DNA of 64,000 nt from Lepiota brunneoincarnata (Eukaryota > Basidiomycota > Agaricomycetes > Agaricales > Agaricaceae): NCBI GenBank assembly GCA_023014365.1, contig JAEBUN010000011.1, positions 372,001-436,000 of the forward strand, read 5' to 3'. The translations under genes and the position numbers were made by a program. The first letter of the stretch is position 1; every line of letters starts with the position of its first letter. The notes under the pieces were generated by a model, which searched no databases, was not told the DNA's origin, and worked only from the letters and a program-made list of their open reading frames with translations. Below are positions 23,421-33,715 of this stretch, in pieces.

Positions 23421-23969
23421 CAACCTCCTGAAATATGGACTAGGGCAGTAGGAGGGCACAGTACATAAGCTGAGGCTGCAAGTCCACTCTCCCACCCAAA
23501 GTACTCCACCTCAGTCCTGAAGTCTATGTACTGACTTTGCCCTGTCCCTCAGTTACCTTATATCAAGGATACCACCCCAACCCTCTGCTTCAGACCCGAC
23601 CCACACCAGCTCTAACAAACCAACAGAATAATTACTATCCACCTACATTACATAATCCTGACTAGATAGATTATATATGCTACAGACATGACAATATTTT
23701 ATCTTTTTACCATGTTGTACCTTCAAATCAATATACTGTGCAGAGTCACTTGGTTGTGTGAACACCTGTAAGAACCCTTGTAACCCATACCAGGTTTCAA
23801 TTCTACTGAATAGAAATAGAAATAAAATAGCAAACAAATTGTAAGATCATGATTTGCACAAGTAGGTTCCATGCCTAAATAAAACACAAATAAAAAGTCC
23901 AGCTGATGTCACATTGACTGTCCACTGGCTTGTGAAAATCCAACAGAACAGTGGTTTCCATGAAGGGGA
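23421..23969. other. No gene seen between element A and the first small-gene repeat
   Basis: AT-moderate sequence with only short, unconvincing open frames and no recognisable motif. It may be old element-derived DNA. Confidence 0.4.
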
Positions 23970-24990
23970 AGAAATGGGAGATATTGACTGGGATCTATGT
24001 ATTAAACCCATAATACTGAGAAGTGAGAGTGATGAGAGGCAATATCATACTTAGCTGCCAGGTTTTGGCAAATGGATATGCAAGAAAATAGACTATGCTG
24101 TTTGGATTGGGGGGTGGATGAACAACAGGTATAAACAAGCAACCACAACAAACCCTACTTCTTTTTCTCCCTCTCTCTCTCCTTACGGGCTTCTGCAGCC
24201 TCTTTCCGGGCTTCTGCAGCCTCTTTCCGGGCTTTTGCAACCTCTCTCTGGGCTTCCTCAACTTCTCTCCGGGCTGCTGCGGCTTCTTCCCGGGATTTCT
24301 GGGCTGCTTTCTGGGCTTCCCGGGCTTCACTCAGGCTCTCTTGGGCTCCTCGCCAGGCTCTCTCGGCTCCTTGCCAGCGTTGGTTGGCTACACGCTCGAG
24401 CTCGCCGGCTGCTCTCCGGGCTTTGTCGGCTACTCTCCTGGCTTCATTGGCTTCCCTCCGGGCCCTGTCGGTTGCTTCCACAGCTCTAGAATACTGGCAC
24501 GTGCACACTCCTTGATTTGGGCCACGCGTTGGTTGCCGCTCTGTGTTGGTCACTTGGCGCACACTCCCTTTCCTCGACTTTGGCATTGTGTGACAAAACG
24601 CGCCCTTCTTTAGAGAAGATTGAGAAGATAGAGATCTAGCTCTGTTCACCTTGAGCAGGGAGTTGCCCTGTTGTAACTGTTGCTTGCCATCGTATCATTT
24701 GCGGGGGTGGCAATTGGAAAGAATCAGTCACCTTTTAAAAATCGCAACTACGTTCGGTTGCTAATTAGACCGCCAGTGACTGGGCAGGCATAAGGGTTGG
24801 CAGATGATACTGGAGACGGTATTCGGAAGAGGTGGGAGGATACTGGTCGTTTGCTGCTGTTTGTTAATTTTTTTGCGGTGGTGTCAAGCTATTATATACT
24901 ATCCATTTGTGGGCCCATGGATCACATAGGAGACAAACTATCATCACTATTATGATCAGGAGTCATGGTTACGTGGAGTGTATTGCGGAA
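23970..24990 (-). repeat. Duplicated unit, copy 1 (most diverged)
   Basis: It shares with copies 2 and 3 the landmarks ATACTGAGAAG, CAAATGGATATG, GGATGAACAAYAGGT, GGGAGTTGC and the ACTGTTRGTCACC-like upstream block, in the same order, but is more diverged between them. Confidence 0.6.
24155..24586 (-). CDS. Small basic coiled-coil protein, copy 1 of three-member family
   Basis: 143 codons from ATG 24586 (MPKSRKGSVRQV) to TAG 24155. After a short Cys-containing N terminus the rest is one long charged helix made of Ala/Arg/Glu repeats (ARREANEARR, ARKEAAEARKE) ending in a run of lysines. No transmembrane segment or known domain is visible. Its flanks match two other loci (25613-25795 and 27646-27885) that also encode proteins starting MP/MAP and ending Lys-rich, but the coding parts are far less alike than the flanks. 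A start further upstream (to 24649) is open but lacks an ATG. Function unknown; a chance ORF in a repeat cannot be excluded. Confidence 0.45.
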   Translation of the reverse strand: MPKSRKGSVRQVTNTERQPTRGPNQGVCTCQYSRAVEATDRARREANEARRVADKARRAAGELERVANQRWQGAERAWRGAQESLSEAREAQKAAQKSREEAAAARREVEEAQREVAKARKEAAEARKEAAEARKEREREKKK

Positions 24991-25068
24991 TGTAGGCTTC
25001 ACCCCCCTTATATCTCTCCCTCCATTAATCAACCCACACGGATTTGAAATTCAGTAATCATTCCGTCG

Positions 25069-25139
25069 ATCACGCTCGCACCTTTTTGTTTCACTTCGCT
25101 TCAACGTGTTTCACCTGTTGAAGGGTCTGACTCCTTCAG
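25069..25139 (+). repeat. Fragment of a C-family LTR end
   Basis: The stretch CGATCACGCTCGCACC ... GGGTCTGACTCCTTCA matches the last part of the element C LTR (for example 13878-14013) with gaps. Upstream similarity fades, so this is a truncated relic. Confidence 0.5.
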
Positions 25140-25612
25140 TCAGCGACGTTGGAATGGATTTGTTAGGTGTAGAAGGGGTACGAATATTTGTATTTTGGAT
25201 GAGAAGCGGGGATCGAAATTGTAGAGCGAGATGTTATGCCACCGTCACGACTTTGTTAAGGCATTGAGAGATGAAATATGGAGGCAGCAATGGTTGCGTT
25301 CTGTGGGCACTGTCTATATACACTAGTTGTAGGGAAGAAAGAATTGGGGTAGCCCTATGATCAAGTCCACAGATGTGAAACCAAATAGAAGGGAGGACCT
25401 ACGAGGTTCGGAACGGTGGGAGGGACTGACCCGGATCTATGCATTGAGCCCATAATACTGAGAAGAGAGAGTGAGGTAGAGTGATGAGAGAAACCGCCCC
25501 GTCCTGGCAAATGGATATGTGACAAAGCTCATATTCTCATTGGGACTATACAAAGCCGCTTGGATCGTAAGGAGGATGAATAATAGGTGCAGACAGATGA
25601 CTGAAACAAACT

Positions 25613-25795
25613 CTATTTCTTTTTCTCTTTCTTTCCTTTTGGTTTATGCCCCCTTCGCTGCTCGGTCGGCACCGCGTTATTGTGTGGTGGTGGTTTACCA
25701 TATCCATGAGACTTCTCATTCATGGCTGTTAACCTAATTGGCGCTAGTCGAGCATTCAGACGCTGAATATCCAAGCGCGATACTTCGGGAGCCAT
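25613..25795 (-). CDS. Small lysine-rich-tailed protein, copy 2
   Basis: 60 codons from ATG 25795 (MAPEVSRLDIQRLNARLA) to TAG. The N-terminal third looks helical, a His/Pro-rich middle follows, and the last 15 residues are almost all Lys/Arg/Gly/Glu (KPKGKKEKKK). The pattern MxP...D(I/V)xRL(N/M)xAR is shared with copy 3. The upstream block with GGGAGTTGCA and ACTGTTAGTCACC is conserved in all three copies and is a candidate promoter. No known domain. Confidence 0.4.
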   Translation of the reverse strand: MAPEVSRLDIQRLNARLAPIRLTAMNEKSHGYGKPPPHNNAVPTEQRRGHKPKGKKEKKK

Positions 25796-26530
25796 CCTCG
25801 ACAATATGTCTATCCATTCGCCTTAAGCTGGGAGTTGCACTGCAGTAACTGTTAGTCACCACATCGTTAGCACAAGTAGGTCGGAAGTGGTTGAAAAGAT
25901 TTCAACGAACTATTTATTTGTGCTTATGTTTGGTTGTTACACTCGGCAGGTGCAGAGATGGCAGATGATACCAGAGACCGATGTAGTGCCAAAGTCGTTA
26001 TATACATTTGGTTTGTGGATCCATCAAGGGTTCAGAAGAACCGAAACAATAAAGGGGACTAACTATTTTTGTTATTAGTTGTTACCATTACTGTGAGTAA
26101 TGGCTGCGTGGATTTCCAGAAGATCTGTAGTCAGAGGCCGGCGCAGCAAAATTGAGTAAAAATTGAGGTGCTCGTCAGTACCAGCCGGCACCCCATGTGT
26201 TGTACAAAATCATCCTGGGCGATGTTCGATTGGCCTGAACTCTCGAAATACACACGATCTACGAATACTGAATCACATCTAGTCGCATCAAATAACTATC
26301 ATCCCCGATCACCTTAAAAGCACAGATGGGAGTAACTCCGGAACGGACACGAAATGAATGACCGAACTTAAGCAATTTGGGTAGCCTTGGCCGGGCTCCA
26401 GCATGATACATGGGCCATATGTAGGGCATTGATGGAAAAAATGGTTGATGAAAGCACCAAAGTGATCGGCCAATAGGATATGAGAACAACGAAGGAGCCA
26501 GTGACCCTGTGGGAATGAGCTTCTAAGATA

Positions 26531-27341
26531 GGTGTCACCAGGAACAAGCACCTCTTATGTAAGCAAAAAGGAAAATAAGACCTGAGAAGTTAAGTGTAGG
26601 TTGGTCAGAAGGGGTCCTAGGTTGAATTTTTTCAATAGCTTGGGCGTACACAGAATAATATCAAATTTATTTTTTTTCATGCAAAGTGACTAGAAAATGT
26701 ATTCTGACGAGATAGCAAGCAAAAGGAGCCGGAAGTCAAAATCCCAAGTCAACATTTTGCCGCTTAAGTAATACATCACGTGATTGCTCATGCGGTAGGA
26801 GCAGGAGACACAGATACCAAAAACTTGTGAAATTCTCACTGATAATGGGCCGTTTATCCAAAATATCATTGCGAGTGCAACTTCATTGAACAGTACTGGG
26901 GTGCCGTCAAGCTCAGGTACAGGAATTCCTCTGCTACGGTGAATATTGATGACATGGAGGCAAATGTAAGGAGGTGCTTGGATGATATTCCTCTACTACA
27001 GATACAAAGGTAGTTGCTAGAATTTTTCTGAGTCTTTTACTCTGCTCATGAGGATTCAGGTATTCAAATCGTGCCGCCAGGTTCATTGACTGCTACTCTC
27101 AGGGTCTCTCAGGCCCGGCGGCCGTCTGGGCAAACAAGAAATATCATGGGCACCGTGTCCTGCCTCCGGAACTCGCTAAAACTCTTCGCAAAGAGTTCCA
27201 GAATATAGTTACACAGTCCGGCTCTGTCTCTCAACAGTAGATACTACAATCTCACTTTTCCAATTTTCGAACTTGGGGATTTCGCCGCTCTTGGCGCTTA
27301 CATAATACATATTACATAAGGTGCTTGTTCCTGGTGACACC
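26531..27341 (+). mobile_element. Tc1/mariner-type DNA transposon, internally deleted
   Basis: Terminal inverted repeats of about 30 bp (GGTGTCACCAGGAACAAGCAC at the left end, its complement at the right) are flanked by a TA duplication (26529-26530 and 27342-27343), the target of Tc1/mariner/IS630 elements. It encodes only the C-terminal end of a transposase, so it is non-autonomous. The sister repeat at about 28680 lacks the element, confirming the boundaries. Confidence 0.88.
26867..27240 (+). pseudogene. C-terminal fragment of a DDE (Tc1/IS630-like) transposase
   Basis: The frame begins HCECNFIEQYWGAVK, which matches the N-x-I-E-x-x-W box carrying the last catalytic acidic residue of DDE_3-type transposases. 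A 50-nt intron (27010-27059, GTAGTT...TTCAG) joins LLQIQR to YSNRAARFIDCYSQGL; after that the frame is open (AVWANKKYHGHRVLPPEL) to TAG 27238-27240. The N-terminal two-thirds, with the first two aspartates, is missing. Confidence 0.8.
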
Positions 27342-27489
27342 TACCTTATAGCAAAAACCAATTGGAGGACAACCTGGGGCAACACCAGAAAACAATCAGC
27401 AGGTGTCCTGATACGAGCGGACCACTGAAAATCCCCATAGAAACCGGATCTTCTCCGGAAAAAAGCTTGTCCAAACCAGGGTTAGGGCC

Positions 27490-28745
27490 CACGAGGTCCC
27501 AAACGGTGGCTGACATGAAAGAGGAGAAAGAATGGGAGGGACAATGGGAGGGACTGACCAGGATCTATGCACCGAACCCATGATGGAGTGAGGTAGAGCG
27601 ATGGGGGACACCACCACGTCTTGGCAAATGGATATGCAAGAAAGCTCATATTCTAATTGGGAGTCTGGGACTTGACAGCACCGCTTGGATCGAGAGGAGG
27701 ATGAACAATAGGTGCAGATGGATGACTAAACCAAACCCCACCTCTTTTTTTCTGGGTTTCCCGTCTACCTTTCCCTTCTTGGTCTGCACATTTTTATTCT
27801 GCACACCTGAGTTATCATTCCATCCCGCTGAGGCTGCTCTGGCACTCATAAGCCGAACATCTTCTGTCGATGGTTTAGCGGGCATCCTCAAAAGTATGCC
27901 TTTCGGGTTGCCTTAAGCAGGGAGTTGCACAGCAGTAACTGTTGGTCACCACATCGTTGGCGCACGTAGGTCGAGAAGTGGTTAGGACTATTTCAACAAA
28001 TATTTACTTGTGGTTATGTTCAGTCGTTACACTTGGCCGGTGTAGAGATGGCAGATGGTACCAGAGACCGGTGTGGTGCGAAAGTCGTTAACTACTTTCT
28101 GTTTGTGGACACACGGGTCAAGGGTTCAGGAGAATTGAAACAATAAGGGGACTAACTATTGTTGTTAGTTGTTGTTATCATTACCATGAGTAATGGGTAC
28201 GTGGATTGCCAAAAGACCTGCAGTCGAAAGTCGGGTCAGCAAAATTGAGTCAAAATTGATGTGCTCGTCAATACCAGCTGGTACCCAATGTGTTGTACAA
28301 AATCATCCCGGGCGATATTCGATCGACTTGAAATTTATCTCTCGATAGATATTCTTCACGCTCGATATATATGATATTCAACTCTCGAAACACACACAAT
28401 CTAAGAATATTGATTCACATCTAGATCTAGTCATATCGAACGACCATCATTCCCGATCACCGTAAAAACGCAATTCGGGAGCAACTTCGGAGTGGACAAG
28501 AAGTGAATGACCGAACTGAAGCAATTTGCATATCCTGGGGTGGGCTTTAGTATGATATATGAGGGCGTATGTAGGGTTTTGATCAAAGAAATGACAATTG
28601 ACGAAACACCAAAGTGATCAGCCAATAGCAATATGAGAACGGCAAAGGAACCAGTCATCACGTGGGAACGAGCTTCTAGTGCGAAAACCAATTAGAGGAC
28701 AACCTGGGGCAACATCAGGAAACAATAAGCGGTGTCCTGATACGA
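27490..28745 (-). repeat. Duplicated unit, copy 3, with the empty transposon site
   Basis: It matches copy 2. Where copy 2 has the Tc1/mariner element, this copy reads straight through GAGCTTCTA to AAAACCAATTAGAGG (about 28670-28700). Confidence 0.8.
27646..27885 (-). CDS. Small basic protein, copy 3, frame altered at its end
   Basis: ATG at 27885 (MPAKPSTEDVRLMSARAAS). The first about 50 residues correspond to copy 2, including a Lys-rich part (TKKGKVDGKPRKKE). Where copy 2 stops after its lysine run, this copy is in another frame and reads on through 30 mostly hydrophobic residues to a stop at 27646. The hydrophobic tail is therefore probably an artefact of a small indel in the A-run near 27750. 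Confidence 0.35.
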   Translation of the reverse strand: MPAKPSTEDVRLMSARAASAGWNDNSGVQNKNVQTKKGKVDGKPRKKEVGFGLVIHLHLLFILLSIQAVLSSPRLPIRI

Positions 28746-29068
28746 GGGGCATCTTCAACTAGCTTTGACTCGGGCGAAACGTAGAGGCAATCGGTTGCTG
28801 GCGGTTACGAAGGTGGATGTAAGTAAGCGGGTCTCATCCATCACGGGGCACCGGCCCGTGGCACGCATATTTCATAACTCTTATTGATATCAGCTGCCCT
28901 TGGGAAAATAAGGCGGTTGCGATGGATCACCCATCATGATCGGATTCCGTACTCCGAAAAAAAAAACTAATAAAACAGGACTGCTCCTCCCTCTTCCCTT
29001 TTAAATATTGTCCCGGGTACCATCAGCCACTTCTACGCCCAGCCACGGACAGTGCACCAATTAGCAGC

Positions 29069-29425
29069 ATGAGTAAAAAGGTCATTGAATCTTCTCTATC
29101 GCTTCCTGGGTGTTAGCGCTAAATATATGACGGTCACAGTCCCCGACCCCGGAAGAAAATTTCGCGGCCTATTGCTATTGTGAGTATATCTACATACCGT
29201 TTGAATGGCACCTGAAATCTCTGGCAATTCGCAGACGCGGAGAAGGTAAAGGTGCAGGATATATGGACTACGCATAAAGCAGCAGAAAAGAGAGGAAGAG
29301 AAGCAAAGGACGAGTTAGACAAGGCAACTGCTGCGTCGATCGAGGGATGGGATAAATTTATGGATGCGGGCAAGCAATGGGAAGAGGTAAGGAGAGTTAA
29401 GGGTCAGAATGCAGCTAAGCGCTAA
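29069..29425 (+). CDS. Tiny three-exon gene for an 80-aa helical protein
   Basis: Exons 29069-29080, 29140-29179 and 29235-29425 (introns of 59 and 55 nt, GT...CAG and GTGAGT...GCAG) join in frame to 81 codons including the stop. The protein begins MSKKSPTPEENFAAYCYY and continues as a charged helix (KAAEKRGREAKDELDKATAAS, GWDKFMDAGKQWEEV), ending basic. Exon 3 alone looks coding and the phases fit. The 5' splice site of intron 1 (GTCATT) is weak, so exon 1 is the least certain part. A TTTAAATA element lies near 29000. I do not recognise the family. Confidence 0.45.
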
Positions 29426-31122
29426 GACTCGGCTTAAGAAGGAAGTAGTAGAGTAGGTGGCTGAATCCAAGCTAACGCTCAAATAAATCTGACTGGTTTC
29501 ACCTTCAGGGCCGGCCTGAGACTACGTTCTCAGCATCTTCCTTGATCCCTTTAGTCTTTCAATCCGTATCTTTCAATTTTTTTGCTCCTTCCTGCTCGAC
29601 CTGCGTGGTTCACTCGTCACTCGGCTGTCTGTCGGTAGAGAAGCCCTGCGGTTGTTTTGTCTGACTGCATTCATGCCTTGATTCGCTGACAAAGGACCTG
29701 TTTTGCTTACAATAAATTATCCTGAGCATTGTTAGATGCCATTCTGCGACCCGTTGAAAAGGAAATTGGGGTCGCTATCAAAGCTGTTGCTATCGTGTTA
29801 CTTGCGAGCGAGCCCCCGAAGTTGTAGTCCAAGGTGTGCCGATGTTTTTACACTGACAGTATACAGCACCTACTTAAATCCGGATATTATTTTCTCTCCT
29901 AGAATCTAGGAACCATGCAGATTCAACACGTGTATGACTATGTGTAAGAAAAACTTGCAAATCTCCTGAGTTTTGTCTTTTTGAAATCGGAGAGTTTAAA
30001 TCCCGCCGAGTGACCGAAACTATTGCACCACGCTTCTGCCACCTGTTACAACTTTCGAGCCCCAGGATGTCTGTATTCCAAAACTGACAATGAGGCTCAG
30101 GTACAGTGAGATGGCTGACTCGACTCGACTTAGGAGGCACAGCCAGCTATCAGATTCCATTCCCGCACGGCGGACTGATGATCAGCGTGGCGGTGGTCTG
30201 CAGGGCCTAAGAAACCTAACGAGACCTGAAAGGTATCCGGAATAGAGTGCGGCTGGTCATAGTTGCCTAGCGAAAGCCGATGCCGAAATTGACTGATTGT
30301 TCATATGTATCCGGGAGCGATAGGATGTGTGCCTCCTGACCAACATAATTTGCGGAGCCCCCACACACCATTTAGTCATCGGAGTGGATATGAGCTAGAG
30401 ACCAATAATTTTCGCCTAATGGAATTATTTGGGGGCATTTTTACCTTTGGCAGCTTGGGCTCCTAGACATATTTTAAAACGTTAGACTTGGGTGATAAAA
30501 ACAAGCCCAGGTATGAGTTGCTTCCTCGAGATCCTCAGGTCAAATTTATAATGCCGATCATGCACCGCCTGAGAGGCACTCAGATATACCGCCAATATAC
30601 CCAACGGGTTTGCTCAATGTTTGTCGTTGCCTGGGAGATAAAGCCCATCAGTTGTGTTCTTCTTACCACTCAAGGGGGTCTGCCGGTGTTAAGCACCAAA
30701 GGTGAAACGGAAGCCGAGCGCGGGGAAGTGATGGCTTGACATGTAGATACTTCCACTTGTGCCAGGACCCAGAGGTGTCCAAATACCTACATCGTTAGCT
30801 TTGTACCCGACAACCGAGCCACCCGAACAAGGAATCGTTCTGGCCGAGCGATCCATTGATTATGCCATCACAGGACAGACGCCAAGAGAATTGACTCTGA
30901 ATGAATAACATTTCGAGTACCCAACTAGATCCCGCATCGCTGCCAGTCCCTCAGCAACTGGCTGGAAGTACAATGCAACGATCCTATGGTCCGGTGGATC
31001 GCGTTCCGTTCTGAGAATATTAACTGATCTCTCGAAAACCATATCTGCTGTTTCAGGTTTGTTGGCCACCCGTCAGCGCTGGGTCAGGCTCCTACTGGCA
31101 TCCAAACACCTGGGCCTGTGGC
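29426..31122. other. No gene I can support
   Basis: Only short frames without recognisable motifs or coherent splice structure. Confidence 0.35.
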
Positions 31123-31129
31123 TATAAAA
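31123..31129 (+). promoter_or_regulatory. TATA box of GPI-protein array member 1
   Basis: GGCTATAAAA, 68 bases before the ATG at 31191. The intact member 2 has the same GGCTATAAA at nearly the same distance. Confidence 0.6.
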
Positions 31130-31190
31130 TCTGTGACCGTATTGAGTGATCAGTATCTTCACCTCTCAACCCCTCTCGTCTTGGTTCATC

Positions 31191-31743
31191 ATGGTCATTT
31201 ACACTGTTCTCACACTCGTAGCGGCCATGGTCGCTATATATACCCAAGGTATGCTGATTTCGGTTTGTCTCAACCTGCCTCATAAGTTGTGCTATCGCAG
31301 CTGTTGTGATCCCCTTGATGGAAGTGGACTAGTTCTTCCCACGCCAAAGTGCTACCAACGCCTGCACTACCAGACTTAAGCGAGTCATTTACCAGTTGCG
31401 TGCGATGCGGAATGGATGTTACAGGCCGCACGTTCCTTGAAAGCAGGGCCCAGAAGGTTTACGATCGTGAGCACCCATTTGTCTGCTTTTCGAAGTCAAC
31501 TTTGGTACTAACAAGTAATAGTATATGCAAAGGCGCCGGCATGCCTGTGCCTAGCTTCAACTTCAGTACCTCGACTGGCACGCCTGGAAACGGGGCGGGG
31601 GAGATGGCAGTAGCTCCACACCTGGCGACGCTGGTACTGATGCCAGCACCTCTGGTTCAGGCAAAGGTTCTGGGAGCTACACTGAAGGAGTCGGACTACT
31701 AGCAATTGGCGCACTCTCTATCATCCATTTCCTCGCTGCTTGA
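31191..31743 (+). pseudogene. Eight-cysteine GPI-anchored protein, member 1, broken
   Basis: Exon 1 (31191-31248) encodes a hydrophobic signal peptide (MVIYTVLTLVAAMVAIYTQ). Intron 1 ends at 31300. The second exon then meets TAG at 31330-31332, and compared with members 2 and 3 the end of exon 2, intron 2 and the start of exon 3 are deleted, removing the first five cysteines. The remainder (SCVRCGMDVTG, then after a further intron ICKGAGMPVPSF) matches the family, but a 1-nt shift near 31600 separates it from the frame with the GPI tail (EGVGLLAIGALSIIHFLAA). Dead copy. Confidence 0.75.
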
Positions 31744-32404
31744 ATTCCTCCCATTTACTTTCCCTTGGAATCAGATTTGGGAGGCTGGCTCTTGCATACC
31801 TATTAATGTAGGTTGTATATTATTCAGATGTTTGGCAGTTAGAGTACGTCGCATCTTCAATACCAAAGACTGATAGGTAGACGTCAAAGTCCGAAGGAGC
31901 GGTGATAAAACTCACTGGATTTTGCCTCATTAATATCCTCAGCCGAAACCCGCTAGATTCCTGGAAACTACGCTTGAGTTGGAAGGGATGCGTGATGTGT
32001 CGGGGGTAGCCCAAGTTTTTTTTCGTTGTCGTTTGTGATTGCATTGGCGGTTAAACCCAGGATTTTTACAGTCGCCTGTCATCCCGTTGTCCCCCAGGAA
32101 CGTGCTAGTGGCCCAGCATCAGAGGTAAAAGTAGAAGCTACAGGCCCGCCAATGCTAATAATGGCGTAAAGCTCCCGTCCTGTGCCAACTATCTACTTTT
32201 TCTACCTTGTTAAGGAAAACCTGCGCCAATTGGTCCGAATTAGGATGGGTGATCCGCGGACTATCATGCTGCCTTTGTTCATGGGGGAGATGGTCGATAA
32301 TCGGAGCTGTCCATCGTGACCCTGAGCACTTGAGTTGTCACATAGACCCACTCCGACGACATCATTCAAGTGCCCAGATGTTGAACTGAGTAGAGTCAAT
32401 AGTA

Positions 32405-32712
32405 TCAGTGACACACTGATCACTAGTCACTAGCTCAAGTTGATCAACAATCACTGATGTATTCACACGTTGTTAATAATAGTGTGATTTGATAAGCCCA
32501 CTGATTTGGTCAAGTGTAAAGGTTCTTCGTATGTAACTCCCCTTCACATAATAGGATTTGGCTAGTCTAAGGTCCCATCCTGTCAAAATGGACACGAGGC
32601 GTGAAACTCGGTGTCCACTAATTGACATCCCCAAGGGATGGGTGTACATAACAACTAATTACTTATATATCATAATTCGTTACTAACTAATAAGTGATCT
32701 GTCACTTTATTT
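32405..32712. mobile_element. Possible MITE-like inverted-repeat element
   Basis: AGTGACA...GATCACT at the left and its approximate complement (AGTGATCTGTCACT) at the right enclose about 300 bp of AT-rich, non-coding DNA between members 1 and 2 of the array. The repeats are short and imperfect and I found no clear target duplication. Confidence 0.25.
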
Positions 32713-32825
32713 AACACCAGAGGCCATCACTGACAGTGCCTTTCAGTTCGGCGCTGCCAGCCACTTAATCTTCACTCAGATGGGCTTGGCTCTCCAAACA
32801 TCGACAATTGCCTCATTGCCGTGGC

Positions 32826-32831
32826 TATAAA
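32826..32831 (+). promoter_or_regulatory. TATA box of GPI-protein array member 2
   Basis: GGCTATAAAT, 62 bases before the ATG at 32888. Confidence 0.6.
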
Positions 32832-32887
32832 TCTGGGGACGAACTTCATGAGCATTTGACAGCCTAGCTTCAGGATCCAGCCTCGCT

Positions 32888-33715
32888 ATGATCAACTACA
32901 TCGCTCTCACAATCATAGCTCTCGCCTCTACTCAGGGTATGCAAAGTTCATTTTGTCGAAAGCTACTATGTGCCTATCTGCAGTTACCATTCAGTTGTAG
33001 CAAACTTTGTGGAAGAGGTGCATCAACTCTTTTTACGCCAAGAGTCTGGGGTCGGGCTCGATCCGAGCATTATCCCACCTGTGTGCAAGGACCAGTGCCT
33101 CCCCCTTAACGATGCTTTAGACGGTGTACGCGTCTCCTACCTGCGTCCAAATGTCTACTGATTATACAACACTTGTAGTCTTGCGCTACCCTTGCCTGCC
33201 TCTGCGGCAGCAGAATTAGTAGCTCAATGTCTGGCTGCCTGCAATGTGCAATCGATTTCAGCGGTCTGGCATCATTTGAAGGCGATGCCCAGAATATTTA
33301 CGATAGTGAGTACCTGTCTACCCGCCTACCGAAGCATGAACCTTTAACTTGGTTGTAATGAACCGCAGATTATGCAAACGAGTGTCGATCCGCTGGGATG
33401 TCCGTACCCAGCTTTACGTTCAAACTTGGTGGTGGTTCGACGGGGGCGGGAAGTAGTGGCGGCAGTACCGGCTCGACTGGAGGCTCCGGAAGCTCTGGTT
33501 CAACTGGGAGCACCGGAGGCTCGGGTTCGGCTGGGGACTCTGGAATCTCTGGTTCAGATGGAGGATCTGGTTCAAGTGGAGGATCTGGCTCGAGTGGAAC
33601 CTCTGGTTCAGGTGGAACTGGGGGCCTTGAGAACCTTAGTGGTGCAATGCGCCCTCATATTGGGATAACCGGACTATTTGGTGCACTCGCAGCTACCGTA
33701 TTCCTCGCCGCTTGA
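32888..33715 (+). CDS. Eight-cysteine GPI-anchored secreted protein, member 2, intact
   Basis: Four exons (32888-32936, 32995-33125, 33179-33305, 33369-33715) join to 217 residues. A signal peptide (MINYIALTIIALAST) is followed by a domain with eight cysteines spaced C-x3-C-x10-C-x4-C-x1-C-x10-C-x2-C-x22-C, similar to CFEM-type domains. A long Gly/Ser-rich repeat (about residues 118-190, with runs such as GSGSSG) leads to a C-terminal hydrophobic stretch typical of a GPI signal. The protein is expected at the cell wall or plasma membrane. CFEM proteins bind haem or iron or act at surfaces; I do not see the metal-coordinating Asp at its usual place, so function stays open. It is the only undamaged copy of four. 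Confidence 0.82.

Larger units (their letters stand above)
25390..27430 (-). repeat. Duplicated unit, copy 2, interrupted by a DNA transposon
   Basis: Apart from the inserted element at 26531-27341, this unit matches copy 3 (27490-28745) over nearly its whole length, including the coding-gene flanks, the CCAGAGACCG block, the GGTGCTCGTCA block and the closing GAGGACAACCTGGGGCAAC block. The two are direct tandem copies of roughly 1.2 kb. Confidence 0.8.

Noticed and set aside
24118..24489. Plus-strand Leu-rich repeat-like frame
   Set aside because: It is the antisense reading of the Ala/Arg/Glu coiled-coil repeats of the minus-strand ORF; the Leu/Gly pattern comes from those repeats.
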